A stretch of DNA of 64,000 nt from Allium sativum (taxonomy: Eukaryota > Streptophyta > Magnoliopsida > Asparagales > Amaryllidaceae): assembly GCA_030737875.1 (NCBI GenBank), contig CM060925.1, forward strand, positions 485,003,514 to 485,067,513, read 5' to 3'. How positions within the stretch are numbered: the stretch's first letter is position 1; each line of letters begins with the position of its first letter. The notes under the pieces were generated by a model. That model ran no database searches and was not told the DNA's origin. It saw nothing but the letters and a program-made list of their open reading frames with translations. The translations under genes and the position numbers were made by a program. Positions 1 to 13,716 of this stretch are shown one piece after another.

Positions 1-3000
1 GGCGTACTAAGAACTCTTACCCTAATAGTCGCTTGGTTCCTTCCCAGTCGTCTGCTCGCCCTCGCCGTTCCCGACATGAGGCTCCTCGCACCCCCCACAC
101 CATCCGCACTCGCTCTATAGCAACGTCCAAGCAGATCATTAGATCTACTCGACACACCCTTTACCGTATCTTAGTTTGTCTTCTTTTTTATCTTTGGGTT
201 CCCCTGTGGGAATCATCTTTTTCCTTGCTTTGGTTTGGTCTTGATGGCGAGCTTTTTTTTCTGGAACGTTCGGGGTATTGGGAATGCTGAGTCTGTTGCT
301 AGACTCAAACGCGTAGTTAGGAAGCTCTCTATTTATCTTATTGCGCTTTTGGAGCCTCTTATGGGTCCGGATGCGATCACCTTTACCGTTCTTTCTTTAT
401 GTTTTGGTGGTGCTTTAGCTAACATGTCCTACAAGATTTGGATCATGTGGTCCAAAGATGTTGTCGTCCACCCTATTTTCGATTCGGACCAGCTGTTGTC
501 GGTGGCTTGTTCGCTTCCCTCCTTCTCTTCGGCTTTTATATGCTCCACTATTTACGCTAAGTGCGACCGGATTCAGAGACAAGGCCTTTGGTCTGATATC
601 ATTTCTCTACCCGATCAAGGCTTCTCTGTGTCTGTTCTGGGTGGAGACTTTAACGTAGTCGCCATCCAAGCAGAAAAGCGTGGAGCCAATGCTGTTATCT
701 GTTTGGCGATTGCGGATTTTAACTCCTTCATCCTCAGCTTGGGCCTTTCTTAAGTGTCTTTTGCCGGATCGACTTTTAACTGGAGCAATAACTAAGAAGG
801 CCCTAACCGGATTCTTTCAAGACTTGACCATATTTTCGCCTCTTAAGGGTGGTTCAGCTTACCCTTCACGTTCTCTATCTTCCACCTTCATCGTACCTTT
901 TCCGACCATGCTCCAATGCTCCTAAGTTGTTCCCCCTTTCCCTCTCTGGTCCATCTTCTTTTAGATTGCAGAGTATGTGGAGATCACACCACACTTTCCA
1001 CAGAGTTGTGGAAGACTCCTGGATGTCCCCTATGTCTGGTTCCCATTGTATGATTTTCTCACGCAAGCTGAAGGCTCAAGACTTGTCTCAAGGCGGGGAA
1101 TTTGCTTGTCTTCAAGAATATCTTCGACCGTGTCAGAGCAGCTGAAGAAACTCTTATCCTTGCAGAAGCATCTTTTGATGAAGATCCCAATGCTGCCAAC
1201 AAGGAGGCTTGGGTGTTGGCCCAACTTGCCTTCTCTTCGGAACTTCGTATCGAACATGACCACCTTCGGTGGAAGGCTAGGATCAAGTGGGTTGTTGAAG
1301 GAGATCCGAACTCAAGGTTCTTTCACTCGTCCATTCGTAAAAAGAATAGCCTTCTCTCCATACGCCAGATCCTTAGGCCGGATCTCTCGTTGGCCTCAAC
1401 TCCTGTTGAAGTCAAGGAAACTATTCTTTCCCATTTCCAGTCCTTCCTTAGCTCTCCTTCGGTTTCTGTTTCTGATACGTCCATGCTTGCCTTCATCCCC
1501 AGTGTGATCCTCCCGTCGGATTGCACCAACCTACGCACCCCCTTTCTTAGATGAAATATGTGCATGCATATTTTCACTAAGCAAGGACAGTGCAAGTGGG
1601 CCAAATGGATTTAACAGAGTTTTTTACAGAAGTGGTGGCCTATAATTCAAGCGGATTTCTGTCTAGCCATTCAGTCCTTCTTCTCTGCTGCTTTTCTCCC
1701 CCAAGGATGGACCTCCACCAATCTGGTTCTTATCCCTAAGTGTGACCATCCTAGTTCTTGTGGGGACTTCAGACTGATTAGCTTGTGCAACTTCTCAGAT
1801 AAGGCCATTTCTAAGGTGCTACCCTCCAGGCTAGCTCCGTTTCTAGAACGTATTATCTCTGCATCGCAGACCTGGTTTGTTAAAGATCACTTCATCACTA
1901 ATAACGTTCTTCTAGCCCAAGAGCTGATTTCTCAGATTGATAAGAAGGTTTGTGGCTCCAACATGGTCGTTAAGCTTGATATGGCTAAAGCTTACGACCG
2001 AATGTCGTGGTTCTTCATCATCAGGGTGCTTCAAGCTTTTGGCTTTCTGGAACCCCTCATCAACGTTGTCTAGAGGCTTATCTCCAACTGTTGGTTTCCC
2101 GTTCTCATCAACGGATCAGCCGCAGGCTATTTCAGATCAGGGAGAGTTCTTCGTCAAGGGGACCCCTTGTCCCCGACCCTTTTCATCATTGCTGCCGAGG
2201 CGTTCGTAGAGGTTTGCACTCTCTTACGTTAGCTGGGCAGATTCATAGGTTCGGTATCCCTAGTGGTTGTCCTCTTATCTCCTTGTCTTTCGCGGACGAC
2301 ATTATCATTTTCACGAATGGTAATCGTCGCTCTATCCAGTCCTTGCTTGCCCTTATTAAGCAGTATGAGAGTAGCTCAGGGCAACTCGTGAACTCCTTTA
2401 AAAACTGCTTCGCGCGCGCGAAAGATATGTCGACAATTAGATTCTCGTGGAATGAGTCTGCTACAGGTTTTAAGGCGACCTCTCTTCCACTTCCCTGCCT
2501 GGGCGAGGTAGGAAGCTTAACGCCCTTTTCGATCCCCTAACAGACAAAGTCAGGGGAAAGATTTTGAGGTGGAATGCTTCCCTCATTTCCTAGGCGGAAA
2601 ATTGGTTCTCATCAAATCTGTCCTTGATTCGATGGGATCTCATATTTTTGTTGTTATGACTCCCACTGCTTCCTTCTTATGTTCCTATCGTTCCTTGGTT
2701 TCCTCTTTCTTCTGGGGAAGTACTGATAATACTTCTCGTCATCACTGAATTTCTTGGAATACCATCTGTCGTCCCAAAAGTGAGGGAGGTCTTCGTCTCC
2801 GTAATCCTAAGGGCATTTGTTTGGTCTTTGCCTGTAAGCTATGGGCGCGGTTTGGAGCAAACAACTCCCTTTGGGCGATGTTCCTCCATGCCAGGTACCA
2901 CAGGCTTGTTGTTGCTAACTTCTCCGGTATTTCGTCCTACGCCAGTGAGACATGGAAACGGATGCAATCCGTGAAGGGTTTAACGGATGCTCATGGGGAT

Positions 3001-4230
3001 GGTATCAATTGGGACGCCAGGCCCTTCTCGTTTAAGGCGGCGTGGAATTCGATTAGATCTCCTAGGCCACGTCTCCTTGTTTTCTGCTCTGTTTGGAATG
3101 TCTGTATTATGCCGAAGGTTTCTCTCTTCATGTGGAAAACCTTGCATGAGGGATTACCTATAAATGAGAATCTTTAGCGTATGGGCATCCCTCTTGTGTC
3201 CAGGTGCAGATGCTGCAATTCGGGATGCTCAGAATCCTCCATTCATTTGTTGATTTCTATTTCTTGTGCCAAGGCTACCTTGAATTACTTCAGAAATCTG
3301 ATGGGTTGCCAAGGAAATGCCACTTCGATGGAAGATTTTCTAAGACTCTGGTAGTCCGGCATCTCAGACAAATCTTTACGTTCTATCCTCCATTGTCTGA
3401 TTCCTTGCCTCGTTTACTGGCAAATTTAGTGTGCTAGGAATAAGGCGGGTTTTTGACGAAGAGGCGATGGACCCTCCTACCATTATCCGGAAAGTGAGGA
3501 ACAATGTGTTCGTTGCTTTTCGTTGTAGGCCTTTCAAGGGAGTCTTTGGCTCCCGCTCTAGCAAGTTGGCTGCTATATTTGATGTATTATCGGTACACGC
3601 CATTCCTAGGGCAGGCATTGGCTGAGTTATTGTTTCATGCTTTGAGTCTTCTATTATTTTATTTTTCTTAGTCTTATGGCTGTTTTTTTTTCTTTGTTGC
3701 TATCCTCCCCCTCCCCCCCTCCAAAGGTCTTATGTGGTTTGCTAGTTGTGCAGATGTTGGTTTTCAGGTGCTAGATTTGATCTGTCTGGAGCTTCATGGA
3801 GTTCTCGAGGTGGGTCCCTGGAGCAGGTGCTACTGACATTGTTGGTAGAGCAGGAGGCTTATCTCTTTGCCTAGGCGAAGGTCTCGCTTCCCACGTTGCT
3901 TTGTGGGAGCTAGAGGAGTCAGAGTTTCTTGGACAACGCATGGGGTCTTCCTTAGCCTACTGACACCCTTGGTGGCCTAGTCTGTTGATGTTGGACTATG
4001 CTTTGCATTGTGGAGTTTTGGCATTGGCTCGCGACTCCTCCAGCTGTTGTGATTCCATCTTTCTAGTTGTAGCCTTTATCGATTTTGTCTTTTGATATTT
4101 CGAGTGGTATTATTGGGATGTACTGTTGGTTTTTTCCCTTTTGTATATGCACGGTTTTTGCTATCCCGGAAACCGTTTCTGTGAGCCTTGGAGAATGACT
4201 AGATTCTCCTTTTTGGTATATTATTATTAA
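1..4230 (+). mobile_element. L1-type LINE retrotransposon, decayed, 5' end outside window
   Basis: The order is that of a plant L1 LINE: a short arginine/serine-rich tail (about 1-200) that may be the end of ORF1, then ORF2 with endonuclease, reverse transcriptase and C-terminal zinc-binding (zf-RVT-like) regions, then a ~600 bp 3' untranslated part. The element ends at about 4220-4240 with TTTGGTATATTATTATT followed by a run of A, a common 3' end for plant LINEs. Several frameshifts and stops make it inactive. The left target-site duplication lies outside the window, so insertion borders are not proven. Confidence 0.85.
244..3626 (+). pseudogene. LINE ORF2 remnant (endonuclease - reverse transcriptase - zf-RVT)
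   Basis: Starting at ATG 244, the N-terminus reads WNVRGIGN, the first motif of APE-type endonucleases. It continues in frame to GGDFNVV near 640-655 and stops at about 751. Later pieces in shifted frames give the reverse transcriptase: KLDMAKAYDR (motif A, about 1972-2001), RQGDPLSP (about 2150) and LSFADDIIIF (motif C with the two catalytic Asp, about 2283-2312). Downstream, PKVSLFMWKTLHEGLP (about 3112-3160) matches the start of the zf-RVT region. Family knowledge: the protein nicks DNA and copies its own RNA at the nick. Here at least four frame changes and several stops leave no usable protein. Confidence 0.85.
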
Positions 4231-4239
4231 AAAAAAAAG

Positions 4240-4990
4240 GTTCTAGTTTTTCGAAAACCAGAAAAAAAAAATCAAAAATCAACATAAAAAACTACCAAAA
4301 TTCAAAACTTAATTCAATATATAATCATCTTCATATTCATGGAAAATAAAAATAAAAATGCTTAAAAAATAACATTTCAACCAAGAAGTAGAAAATCCAA
4401 CAATTTTTCGTAAAATTGCAGGCGTCATTACAATTATATCAAAATATTGAATATACAAATTTTGATGATTGTTTCAAGCCTTCAAATTCAATATCTACAT
4501 TTATCCAAACATCACATTATTGCAGAAAAAATATTAAAATACATTAAATGCATACAAATGAAAAATATATTACTTCCAGTAAAATTGCAGAAAAGTAACT
4601 AAACAAAAAATTTACAGATATGTCAACGATTTTTCAATATACTAAGACATGTATGCAATACACTGCATAATAATTTCAGATATATTTGTACTTAACAGAC
4701 ATTTCTGCATCTATTTTATTCTTTTTTATTACTTACAATGCACTACGCGAATAATTGTAGATATGTTTGCATTTATTCACCATAAATGCAGAAATTTCTG
4801 TAATTTATTTTTGTCAATAATCTTATGTTGATGTTTACAGTTTTTTTTTTAAACAACATCGCAAAAAAACACGAACATAAATTACTACAAGAACGTAGGA
4901 CTCTGTTTTGCATATAAACTTAGGGAGGTATCCGCTTTTAATTATGGTTTACTTTGAGGATATCTCCCTGGTATTCACTTCCTAAAATTC
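4240..4990. other. AT-rich intergenic stretch, no gene seen
   Basis: No coding pattern, RNA gene or clear repeat boundary is visible. Small ORFs here have no recognisable content. Confidence 0.6.
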
Positions 4991-5039
4991 AAATTGTTCC
5001 TTTGTTCTTTCTATTATTAGGAAAACCTCTAAATCGGGC

Positions 5040-5050
5040 ATCTATAAATA
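5040..5050 (+). promoter_or_regulatory. Possible TATA box of the 5264-6044 gene
   Basis: TCTATAAATA lies about 215 bp before the start codon at 5264, in a spacing that allows a normal plant 5' untranslated region. It is a sequence match only. Confidence 0.4.
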
Positions 5051-5263
5051 AAAGCAAAGCTGGGCCCAACGAACAAAGGAAGTAGAATATGTGCATTCTT
5101 AGTTAGCTTCAAAAGTCTTAAGCATGTTCCTTACATTTACTATTGCTTCAAGCTATGCCTTTGCTTCTGCAGCACCCAAAGAATACCTGTTACATTTATA
5201 TCATCGTTCCTCTCAAACTTATAAACTCAACAAGAAAAATCTAGTTCACCCAACATTAGAATA

Positions 5264-6044
5264 ATGGGTCAGGCCATGCAGAAGTTCTCAAAAAGTATGT
5301 TATACCGCTCGCTTTCAAAAGAAAATTTCCATCTTGATGCTGCAGCATCATCATCATTATCATCATCATCATTATTATTATTCATTTTAATTATAATGCA
5401 GAGGAAGATGGGCCTGAGGCACAGAAGCAGCAAAACGAAGAAACAAGAAAAATCATTGAAAGCTACATAAACGCTCACTACGACAGAATCCAAAGCATCA
5501 TCAAAACCAAGGATGGATTTTACCATGTGGTGTATGAAATCGTAGAGTGAGCATTCATTTATCTTCTTCGTTTCTTTTACATAATAATAATCTTTCATCT
5601 TTACTACAAAAAATAATCAAAATCACCAATATCACATCCTACTTTTTCAGAAATTTGAGTGAGAAAAGCGGTGCAATGCAATTCAAGTTACCACAGATGA
5701 AAGATCTTGAGACAGCATACAACGTAAGATTTACTGTAGACATTCATAACATAAAGAAGATCAAATGCTGATTTTTTGCTTTATATATGCAGGATGTGTG
5801 TCGAGCGCCAAAGCTAAACAAAGACGAGTTCAGGCAGATAATAGTGAGAGTGGTAAAGTTTGAAAGCTTTTACATGGGTCAAGGTGCAAAGGATGTATTT
5901 CTTTACATATTTGGCGTACCTTTCCTTGCTCTTCTCGCAAAGAGGCTCATTCCTGGGCCTACAAGGGCCATTCCTGATGATGTCTTGATTCCTCTTGCAA
6001 CATCGGGAACTGTTGTTCTTCTTGCCAAGAACAATCGCCTGTAA
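5264..6044 (+). CDS. Unrecognised small plant protein, four exons, 166 residues
   Basis: Exons 5264-5294, 5402-5546, 5651-5723 and 5793-6044 join in frame (501 nt with TAA) and every intron is GT-AG. The first donor is GTATGT. The protein begins MGQ, which could be N-myristoylated, then has a charged, helix-prone middle (KQQNEETRKIIESYINAHYD). Around residues 84-105 is DVCRAPKLNKDEF, weakly reminiscent of half an EF-hand but lacking a full calcium loop. After that comes a hydrophobic segment (KDVFLYIFGVPFLALLAKR) and a second hydrophobic stretch near the end (DDVLIPLATSGTVVLLAK), suggesting membrane attachment. I do not recognise the family. The frame is intact and the splice sites are good, so it is probably a live gene. 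Its stop lies 394 bp from the stop of the convergent SEC31 gene. Confidence 0.75.
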
Positions 6045-6438
6045 AAAGCCTTGCCTATTCTTGAAATTGTGGAGACATTCCTTACGTGTAACAGACTCAT
6101 TATATAATATGGCAAAAATTCAGTAATTCTTTCACTAATGCAAGCGTATTGCCTTCAAGAAGATATTCCATCCCCAAATTCGGTAGCAATCGACAACAAG
6201 TTCATTAAAGCTACCATGCATGCAATGTGCCTGATACATCTACAAACGTAATACTAATATCATGTATTATCCTAAGATCGTGTAGGCTTGAGTATGAAAA
6301 AGACGTCCAATGTTCCTTTCAGTGGTTTATTTACCCATATTCTATGTACAAAAACTTGCTTAGAAACAAAAACAGTTGAATCTACGGTATATCTACAACT
6401 AAACTATAAAAAGGAGTCAGAACTTTCATCATTTTAGT

Positions 6439-6569
6439 TCAGTACTCCAGCTCTCTGTGCTGTGTCATAGCTTTTTGTACTGTCTTGATCATTCGCTTGA
6501 GGGCAGCTAGCCAGAAATTACATTCATCCCAATCGCTTGTGGTCAGTCCCACCTGTCAATACCATTCCC

Positions 6570-6620
<51 letters not shown>

Positions 6621-9600
6621 GATAACAATCATTAATATAAGAACTATGTTTTAAGTCTCATAAAAGTCTCCATGTGAAAAATATGTCCAAGCGGCATGAA
6701 ATATTGTCCATTTTCAATCAAAAATAGTAGAGCAACATGATTGATAGGAAATTTAAAGAGAAAAATGTATATTTAGAAATCCGTTAATTATTAGAGGTAA
6801 TAGTGGTTCACTTAGAATTCTGCATAAATATTTGGTATGACTGCCATGAGAAAAACCTGCAAAATATTAACATTCCCAAAATTCTGATAAATGGTAAATA
6901 GGATTACTTACCATGCTAAATTCATACCTGGATGTGCAAGGCAGCGCCAAAATCCTCTTCATCCAAAGCCCGGCAAAGATGAGTAAGCTTTTCAGCAGCA
7001 TTGGAAGATATGTCCCCTCTATTAAGTTTTGCAAACAAAGCTCCAATTTTGTGAGAATTGTCGTCAATTTCTCGTTTTTTAACTGCATTTGCTTCTGAAC
7101 CACCAAGCACTTTTGATGAATAAAGGTACAGTTTCGTCAAAGTCTCTATAACAGGTTTCAATCTAGCTGTCGTTTTACAATAAGAGGGGGAAACATATAA
7201 AAAAAATGACTGCATGTGCATGGGCGAAATGAATGCATGAGATAAGATTCAGAAAAGGCATGGAACGATACATTCACCATCGTCAACTATTATTACAAAA
7301 CAGAAAGATATTTGGGGAAACAGAACGGGTTCAAATGAACAAATTGATATGCATTATACATATACAGAGGATACTACCAACAAATTTGAACCTCAACTAA
7401 TCATACAAAGAACGCAAAAAATCAAAGATATTGCCAGGAAAAAATTTCAAGAGAAAAGGATACAGTTGCTGCTGGGGTGAAATGTATTTTGTGATTCTGC
7501 ACAAAATTATTAGTCTGGGTGACAACAAAAGTGGAGGAATCCAGCAACTAAAAAGGAAATAATACGAATAACCAAAGAGGAAAATTCTCCACTCCCAATA
7601 CGATACAACCTTCAATGATTATGGAAAGGTGCATCCAAAGAACTTTCTTCTTGAAGTTATTTGGTTACATGGTTATTTAGTTATTTTAACTGTGTTCCAT
7701 TTCAGATTTTAAAAAGCCTTTCCTCTAAACCATTGAGTCTTAGGTAGCGTTTGATTTGTTGACTGAGCAGTTAATGTTCGCGTCGGACGCGTCCACGATG
7801 GATCCCACACTTTTGCCCCTTCTAGCGGAACGGCTGAAAATTTAGCTTTCGCGTCGGATGCGTTCACGCGGCAGATATTTCTGGCCCCTTCGCTTTTCCC
7901 TCTCCCTATATATGTTCTACTCATATCACCACTACATCACCACAATATTTGTTCAATTTTCTCTACTTCTTCAACCAATTATGGCAGATAGTGAACAATC
8001 TGATCTTGAAGATTTGCAAGATGCGCTAGATATTCAAGAAATTATGGCTATTCAAACACGAGAAAAGAGCAGAATACAAAATTCCGCAAGTACCGGCTTT
8101 GCTTGGGTTCATGAAATACTAGCAGGACACGCAGATCGGTGTCATAGCAATTTTCGAATGAAGCGATTATATTTCAGATCCTTGTGTGAACGGTTAAAAA
8201 ATCACGGATTGGAGCCCTCAATGCACATAACAGTCAAAGAAATGGTGGCTGTATTCCTATATACTATTGCATTGGCCCTCTCTACAAGGCAGGTTGCTGA
8301 GCGGTTTCAACGATCAAATGGTACGATTAATGTTATTTTTCATAAAGTTTTGGATTTAGTTCTCTTATTGGCAGTCGATATTATTAGACCGGCCGATTCC
8401 CATTTTAACCGAATCCCAGAACAAATTCGTTCTTCACACCGATATTATCCTTTCTTTAAAAACTGTATTGGGGCTATTGATGGGACACATGTGATGACTC
8501 ACGTGGGTCAAGAAGACATGCGACGTTTTGTAGGGCGGAAAAGAACTGCTACACAAAATATTATGACTATTTGTGCGTTTGATTTAACTTTTACGTTTGT
8601 AAGAGCGGGATGAGAAGGAACTGCGCACGACGCCAAAGTATTTCGGGAAGCTATAAATAATTCGGATTTTAATTTCCCTCATCCTCCAGCTGGACAGTAT
8701 TATTTAGTGGATTCATGATATCCACTAATGGAATGATATATAACTCCTTACCGATCCGTGAGTTATCACATACCAGACTTTAATGACACACGGAATGAAC
8801 CGAAGTCAGAAAATGAAATTTTCAACTACTATCACTCTAGTTTGCGTATGGCTATTGAAAGAACATTTGATATTTGAAAGAAAAAATTTGTCATCTTACG
8901 TAACATGCAGACGTATCCCTATCATGTTCAAGTACAAATTGTTACTGCAACAATGGCTATTCACAACTACATCAGAAAATACAACGCTGGCGATCCAGAT
9001 TTTATGTCGTATGATGACGACCCTGATTAGGTGTCAGACGAATACCTCGACGAATATTACAGTATATCAAATCGCGGAATTAGAGATCGAGAACCCGTTC
9101 AAAGAACCGGAACAACATCCACCAGGGCGATAGTACGAGACAATATACGAAACGAACTAGTTGCTGCGGGAATGCATTAAGAAGTTTCGTTGTATTCTGT
9201 ATTTTATATTCTGCATTTTAAATTCTGCAATTTGTATTCCGCAATTATGTATTTTTATTTCTGCAATTTGAATTCTGCAATTTGTATTACTGCAATTTGA
9301 ATTCTGCAATTTGTATTCTGCGTTCTATTATTCTGGTCCTCAATAAACACACACAAACAATTAAAAAGTAATATATAAAAAAACAATAAAATAATAACTC
9401 TGCCCCTTCCAAAATGCCCCTTCCGTAAAAAAAAACACATTCCCCGTTTTCAACAATTCCTCTTCCAATACCCCTTCCCGTTCAAAATCAAACGGACCTT
9501 CCCGTTCAAAATCAAACGGACCCTTAGCTTATACATGGAAAACGTGAATTTGTCACTATACAGTGGTAATAAGGTCAAATTATCATGTAAGCACATGTAT

Positions 9601-12600
9601 AAATGATCATTTATAACTTGTAGTTTCTTGGTAAGATTAAAATAAGTAATTAAATACAATGCAGATGATTGTGGTTTGTGGCTTCTGTGTAATTCCGGTT
9701 TATTCAAATCGCATTTTCATTTTCCGTTGAAAAATCTTTTTTAAATTAACAACATTTATAAAAGATTTAAACATGTATTCGTTGAAATATATGATATTAG
9801 CATCAATTTCTCCAAGGTACGATAAAAAACGATGAGTGAAAGAGAGAAAATATATATAAGAAAATGACAAATGAGTACACATGGAACATCACAGAAAGAA
9901 AATTAATGATCTGATTCATCCCCTATCGATATTTTATAGTACATTCCTTTTTTAGGTCCTTTATCAATAATGATTATCCATTTTGTTAAGAAAAGGATAA
10001 AATATGATTTTCTTTATATGACCATAAATAATGAGCATTTACTACGCCTTTTTTCAGTATTCGTCGATTTTCACTAACCATCCTATTTAAAACTATCTTG
10101 ATGTTTTATCTTCCACCTTTATAACTATAATCTTTGGTTTAACATTTCCAGTCCCAAACAAAAATTCATATAAGTTGAAGACCATAGAAAAGAATTTATC
10201 TAAATTTGATCCCATGTCCTCCTACATTTTTGGAGTTGCCATTTTTCAGTTTGAAATAAAATTTCAGCACTTAGAAAACAAGGGTTTCAAAATTTGAACA
10301 AGAACTCATTAATGGAGAGTAAAAATATAATAAGAGCGGTGCGAAGGGCATCCCAACCTTGAAAAGGGGCATCGTGGTCGATGGTCAGACGTCATCCACA
10401 TCCCGTGTTGCTAGGGTAGTGATATACCAACAATCGAGGAAGGAATGACAGTTTAATGGTGTCCTAAGGCATCACGGTCAGTGTTTAACCGTCTACCGCA
10501 ATGCCCATAGCAATGGCATTGTGCCCTAGCACAACATTTAGCGAAGAACTATAAAATTTCGTTGAAAATTGGATGGATATGTGAGCATTGTAAATTTTTG
10601 AACTAAAGCTTTGATCGCTCAAATTGAACAAGAAGAATTAATAGGGACATATTTTTAATTTTAGCTTAATGCGTAGATGATAAGAGATCATATGTGAATT
10701 TGAGCAGTTATAACATTTTCTTTCTTTAACGAACCCCAAAGTTCTCAGCATTTACCCGAATCATTCTTTGAAAGCTCAGACCTCAGTCATACCAACTTGC
10801 CATTTAAAATAAACATTTATGGCACTAAAATAAATTCAGTATATATGTTCATTTAATAGGTTGCCATTTTCGCCAATTTCAGTGTATACAATAGTGATGT
10901 CTGTAGCAAAAGAGAACATCACAAATTTCAGATTTCATCATCAGTATAAACTTCGTTATTCTTATTAACTTTAATCGCATCAAAATTAATTAAAGTAATG
11001 CCTTCTTTATCTTCCTCTTCCTCCTCAATCAAACCCAAACGTCAAACTCGAAATAAACACAACAGTTACTCAAAAATCTTCCCGTCCACTTTTTCATGCT
11101 GCAATCATTCGCCATCCGCAGCCCTCGACCTCATAATCTTTGTTCTTGTCCTCTTCTCCGGCTCCTTCCTCATCTTCTCCTCTTTCTCCAACCTCTTCCA
11201 TGCCCCAAGCCTATTCCTTCCCTCACTTTCTGTATTTTTATTATATGGTTACATTACCATATTGATGGGTTAGCAAGACTTGATATCAAAAGCAATGCCT
11301 AGTTGAACTGTAGGACATGGCGGCTTTATTGTTTATTTTGTGAGGAATATAATATTCATTTTGTTATGGAAATAATTGTAGCATCACAACATGTCAAATT
11401 CTTATTGCATTTTATATTTGAACTTCAATCATGCTACGCAGTCTGAGGTATCCTGAGCTAAAATTTGAAATCAAATAAATTTAAAATGCATAGATTTTGT
11501 TTCATTTGAACATGGTATAATCATAATATCATAGTATATGACTGACAGCTGAAGCTGTAAATATGCAAAAATAACCAAATTTAGTAAACCTCTGTTAAGC
11601 AACTTACCTGGCACATTGGAGGTGTCTACTGTTTGTATAGTCGGTGGAGGCAAGGGACTTGCAGCTAACTGTGACTTTGCAGATTGTGTAGGGGTGGTAG
11701 AAGCCTGTATTGGATTAACGCAAGGCTGCTGCATAAAACTGGGGTTTGCCATAGGTATGAAAGATCCATTATTTGAGCCCATAACACCCACTCGAGGAAC
11801 AGCAGCACCAACTGTAGATTCAGGGAACCTAGGCTGCATTAAATAGGGGTCTACAGAGGGTGTAAACCCAGCGTTATTACAAGCCGCAGGCCCCAAATTT
11901 GATACATTGATGCAATGAGTAAGTTGAGACCTTGACTGCTGCTGTTGCTGCATAAAACCACAATTAGTACTGGGTTTGAACCCACTGCTATATGTAGTTG
12001 TTGGTTGTAGTTCTGATATGCTGTGAGTAGGTTGAGGGAATCTAGACTGCTGCTGCTGCTGCATAAAGCTGCTATTTGGAACAGCATTATGAGCACCACT
12101 GATAACAGGGGTGAGTCCATTTTTATCTGTAGACGTGGGTTCTAGTTGAGGTACAGAAATTCCATAAGTAGATTGTGGAAAGCTTGTCTGCTGCTGCATA
12201 TAGCTATGGTTTTGGATAGCCATATAGCCACTGTTATATGGAGTTACTGTGCGAGCTGGTTCAGGAGGTTCCTCAATGTTTGTTTCCTAATTTCAAAGGA
12301 TTATAAGTCGATCAGCAAAGAAAGTATTTGTTTGCGGAATTTATAGAACAGAAACAAGTAGAATGGGAATTTCATAGATTAAGTAGCTAGCTTAGTATGT
12401 TCAGGAACATATAGTAGTAGCCGCACCCAAAAACAATCAGGTATCACCCAAATGTATTATTAATATCCATGTTGTTAGACCAAAAAATGGTCCTAACACC
12501 CAAATCGTCGTACTTTGAGCATAGGATATGAAGAAATAACTGAAAAATAGAGAAAAAAGCAAGACAACGAGATTTTTATAGTGGTTCGGCGTTAACGAGC

Positions 12601-13644
12601 CTACGTCCACTTCATATTTCCTCATTTCACTCATAGATTACAATTACAATGAATATTGTCTTTCAATCACTCGAATTCAATGAATAATTCTCTCCGAATC
12701 CATTGAATTTATTGAGGAAGATAGTGGTTATTCATGGAGAAGTGTTGACCATGGCAGCCATGGATCAGGAGATGCCAAAAGTCCCCTGAAAATGCCATCT
12801 GAAGGTGTATTTGTAGCTGTAGGAAAGCTCCTGGGAGGACTGGGTCGTAGTAGGACACGTGGCAGGCGATCCATGAAAGTAGGAGCAGGAATAGCCTTAA
12901 GAATAGGTCAAAACAGTGCGCTTATCTGCAGGTTCGGCGGTCGGATTGTGGTAATGGGATTGGATCGTGGTCACGGTACGCACCACGAACGGGTCGTGGT
13001 CGGAGGGAGCGAGCAGGGTGGTGACGGGTCGGATCGTGACGCGTGAGGGGCGATCCGAGGGGGGCGATCCGATCGAGGGCGAGCTGATGGGAGCGATCCG
13101 ATGCGATGGCCTGAGTCTTCGATGCTAGATTACACCCATTCACGGAAACGGGCATAACTTTCAAATCGTAAGGCCGATTGAGCCAAACCAAAGCTCAAAC
13201 TGAAGCTAATTCAAAGGGCTACGATTATTTGAGGTAAATAGATCCAAATGAGGTCATTTGATAGGGGTTTCGGGCCAGTTTATACTGATGTTGTGATTTT
13301 GACCAAACTGCCTTGTGTCTTCTGACGATGTTTCCAATGCCAGAGAGCGATGTTATCCAGAGATTCCATATGAGACAGCATTTACCCAGAGGTGTGTCAA
13401 CATGATCTTTGCTTTGGGTAGCCTGGTCACAAAGCAGGCTAACACATGTAGCTAACACAAACATGCACAAATTGCATTTGATGAGGATCTTCCTAACTAT
13501 GGATATGTGTAACTTGTCTTACAAATGATTATTTTTCAAAAAAATTGCTAAAACGGCAAATACCATCAAAATCATATGGTTCTTTGTGCATCTAACTAGC
13601 ACTAAATTCCAGAGATCATCCTAAAGATCTATCCTTTGGGCTTT

Positions 13645-13716
<72 letters not shown>

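Larger units (their letters stand above)
7743..9523 (+). mobile_element. PIF/Harbinger DNA transposon inside a SEC31 intron
   Basis: The element is 1781 bp and is flanked by TTA on both sides (7740-7742 and 9524-9526), the three-base target duplication expected of PIF/Harbinger. The left end reads GGTAGCGTTTGATTTG. The right end, read inward, is GGGTCCGTTTGATTTTGAAC, so the ends are imperfect inverted repeats. The right terminal repeat is duplicated in tandem (about 9474-9523). It carries a decayed transposase (7981-9180). It lies in the 4.4 kb SEC31 intron 7167-11607. Confidence 0.85.

Noticed and set aside
6852..6871. Alternative last SEC31 exon ([14 protein letters not shown])
   Set aside because: The exon at 6439-6552 gives the conserved [13 protein letters not shown] ending; the nearer acceptor gives an unrelated short tail.
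10330..10550. GC-richer island in a SEC31 intron as a possible RNA gene
   Set aside because: No tRNA, snoRNA or snRNA box elements seen; more likely transposon debris.
12792..13191. Overlapping ORFs with Arg/Gly-rich products in solo LTR 1
   Set aside because: They come from a less AT-rich LTR body with short repeats (GGATCG, GATCCG); open on both strands, a sign of composition bias.
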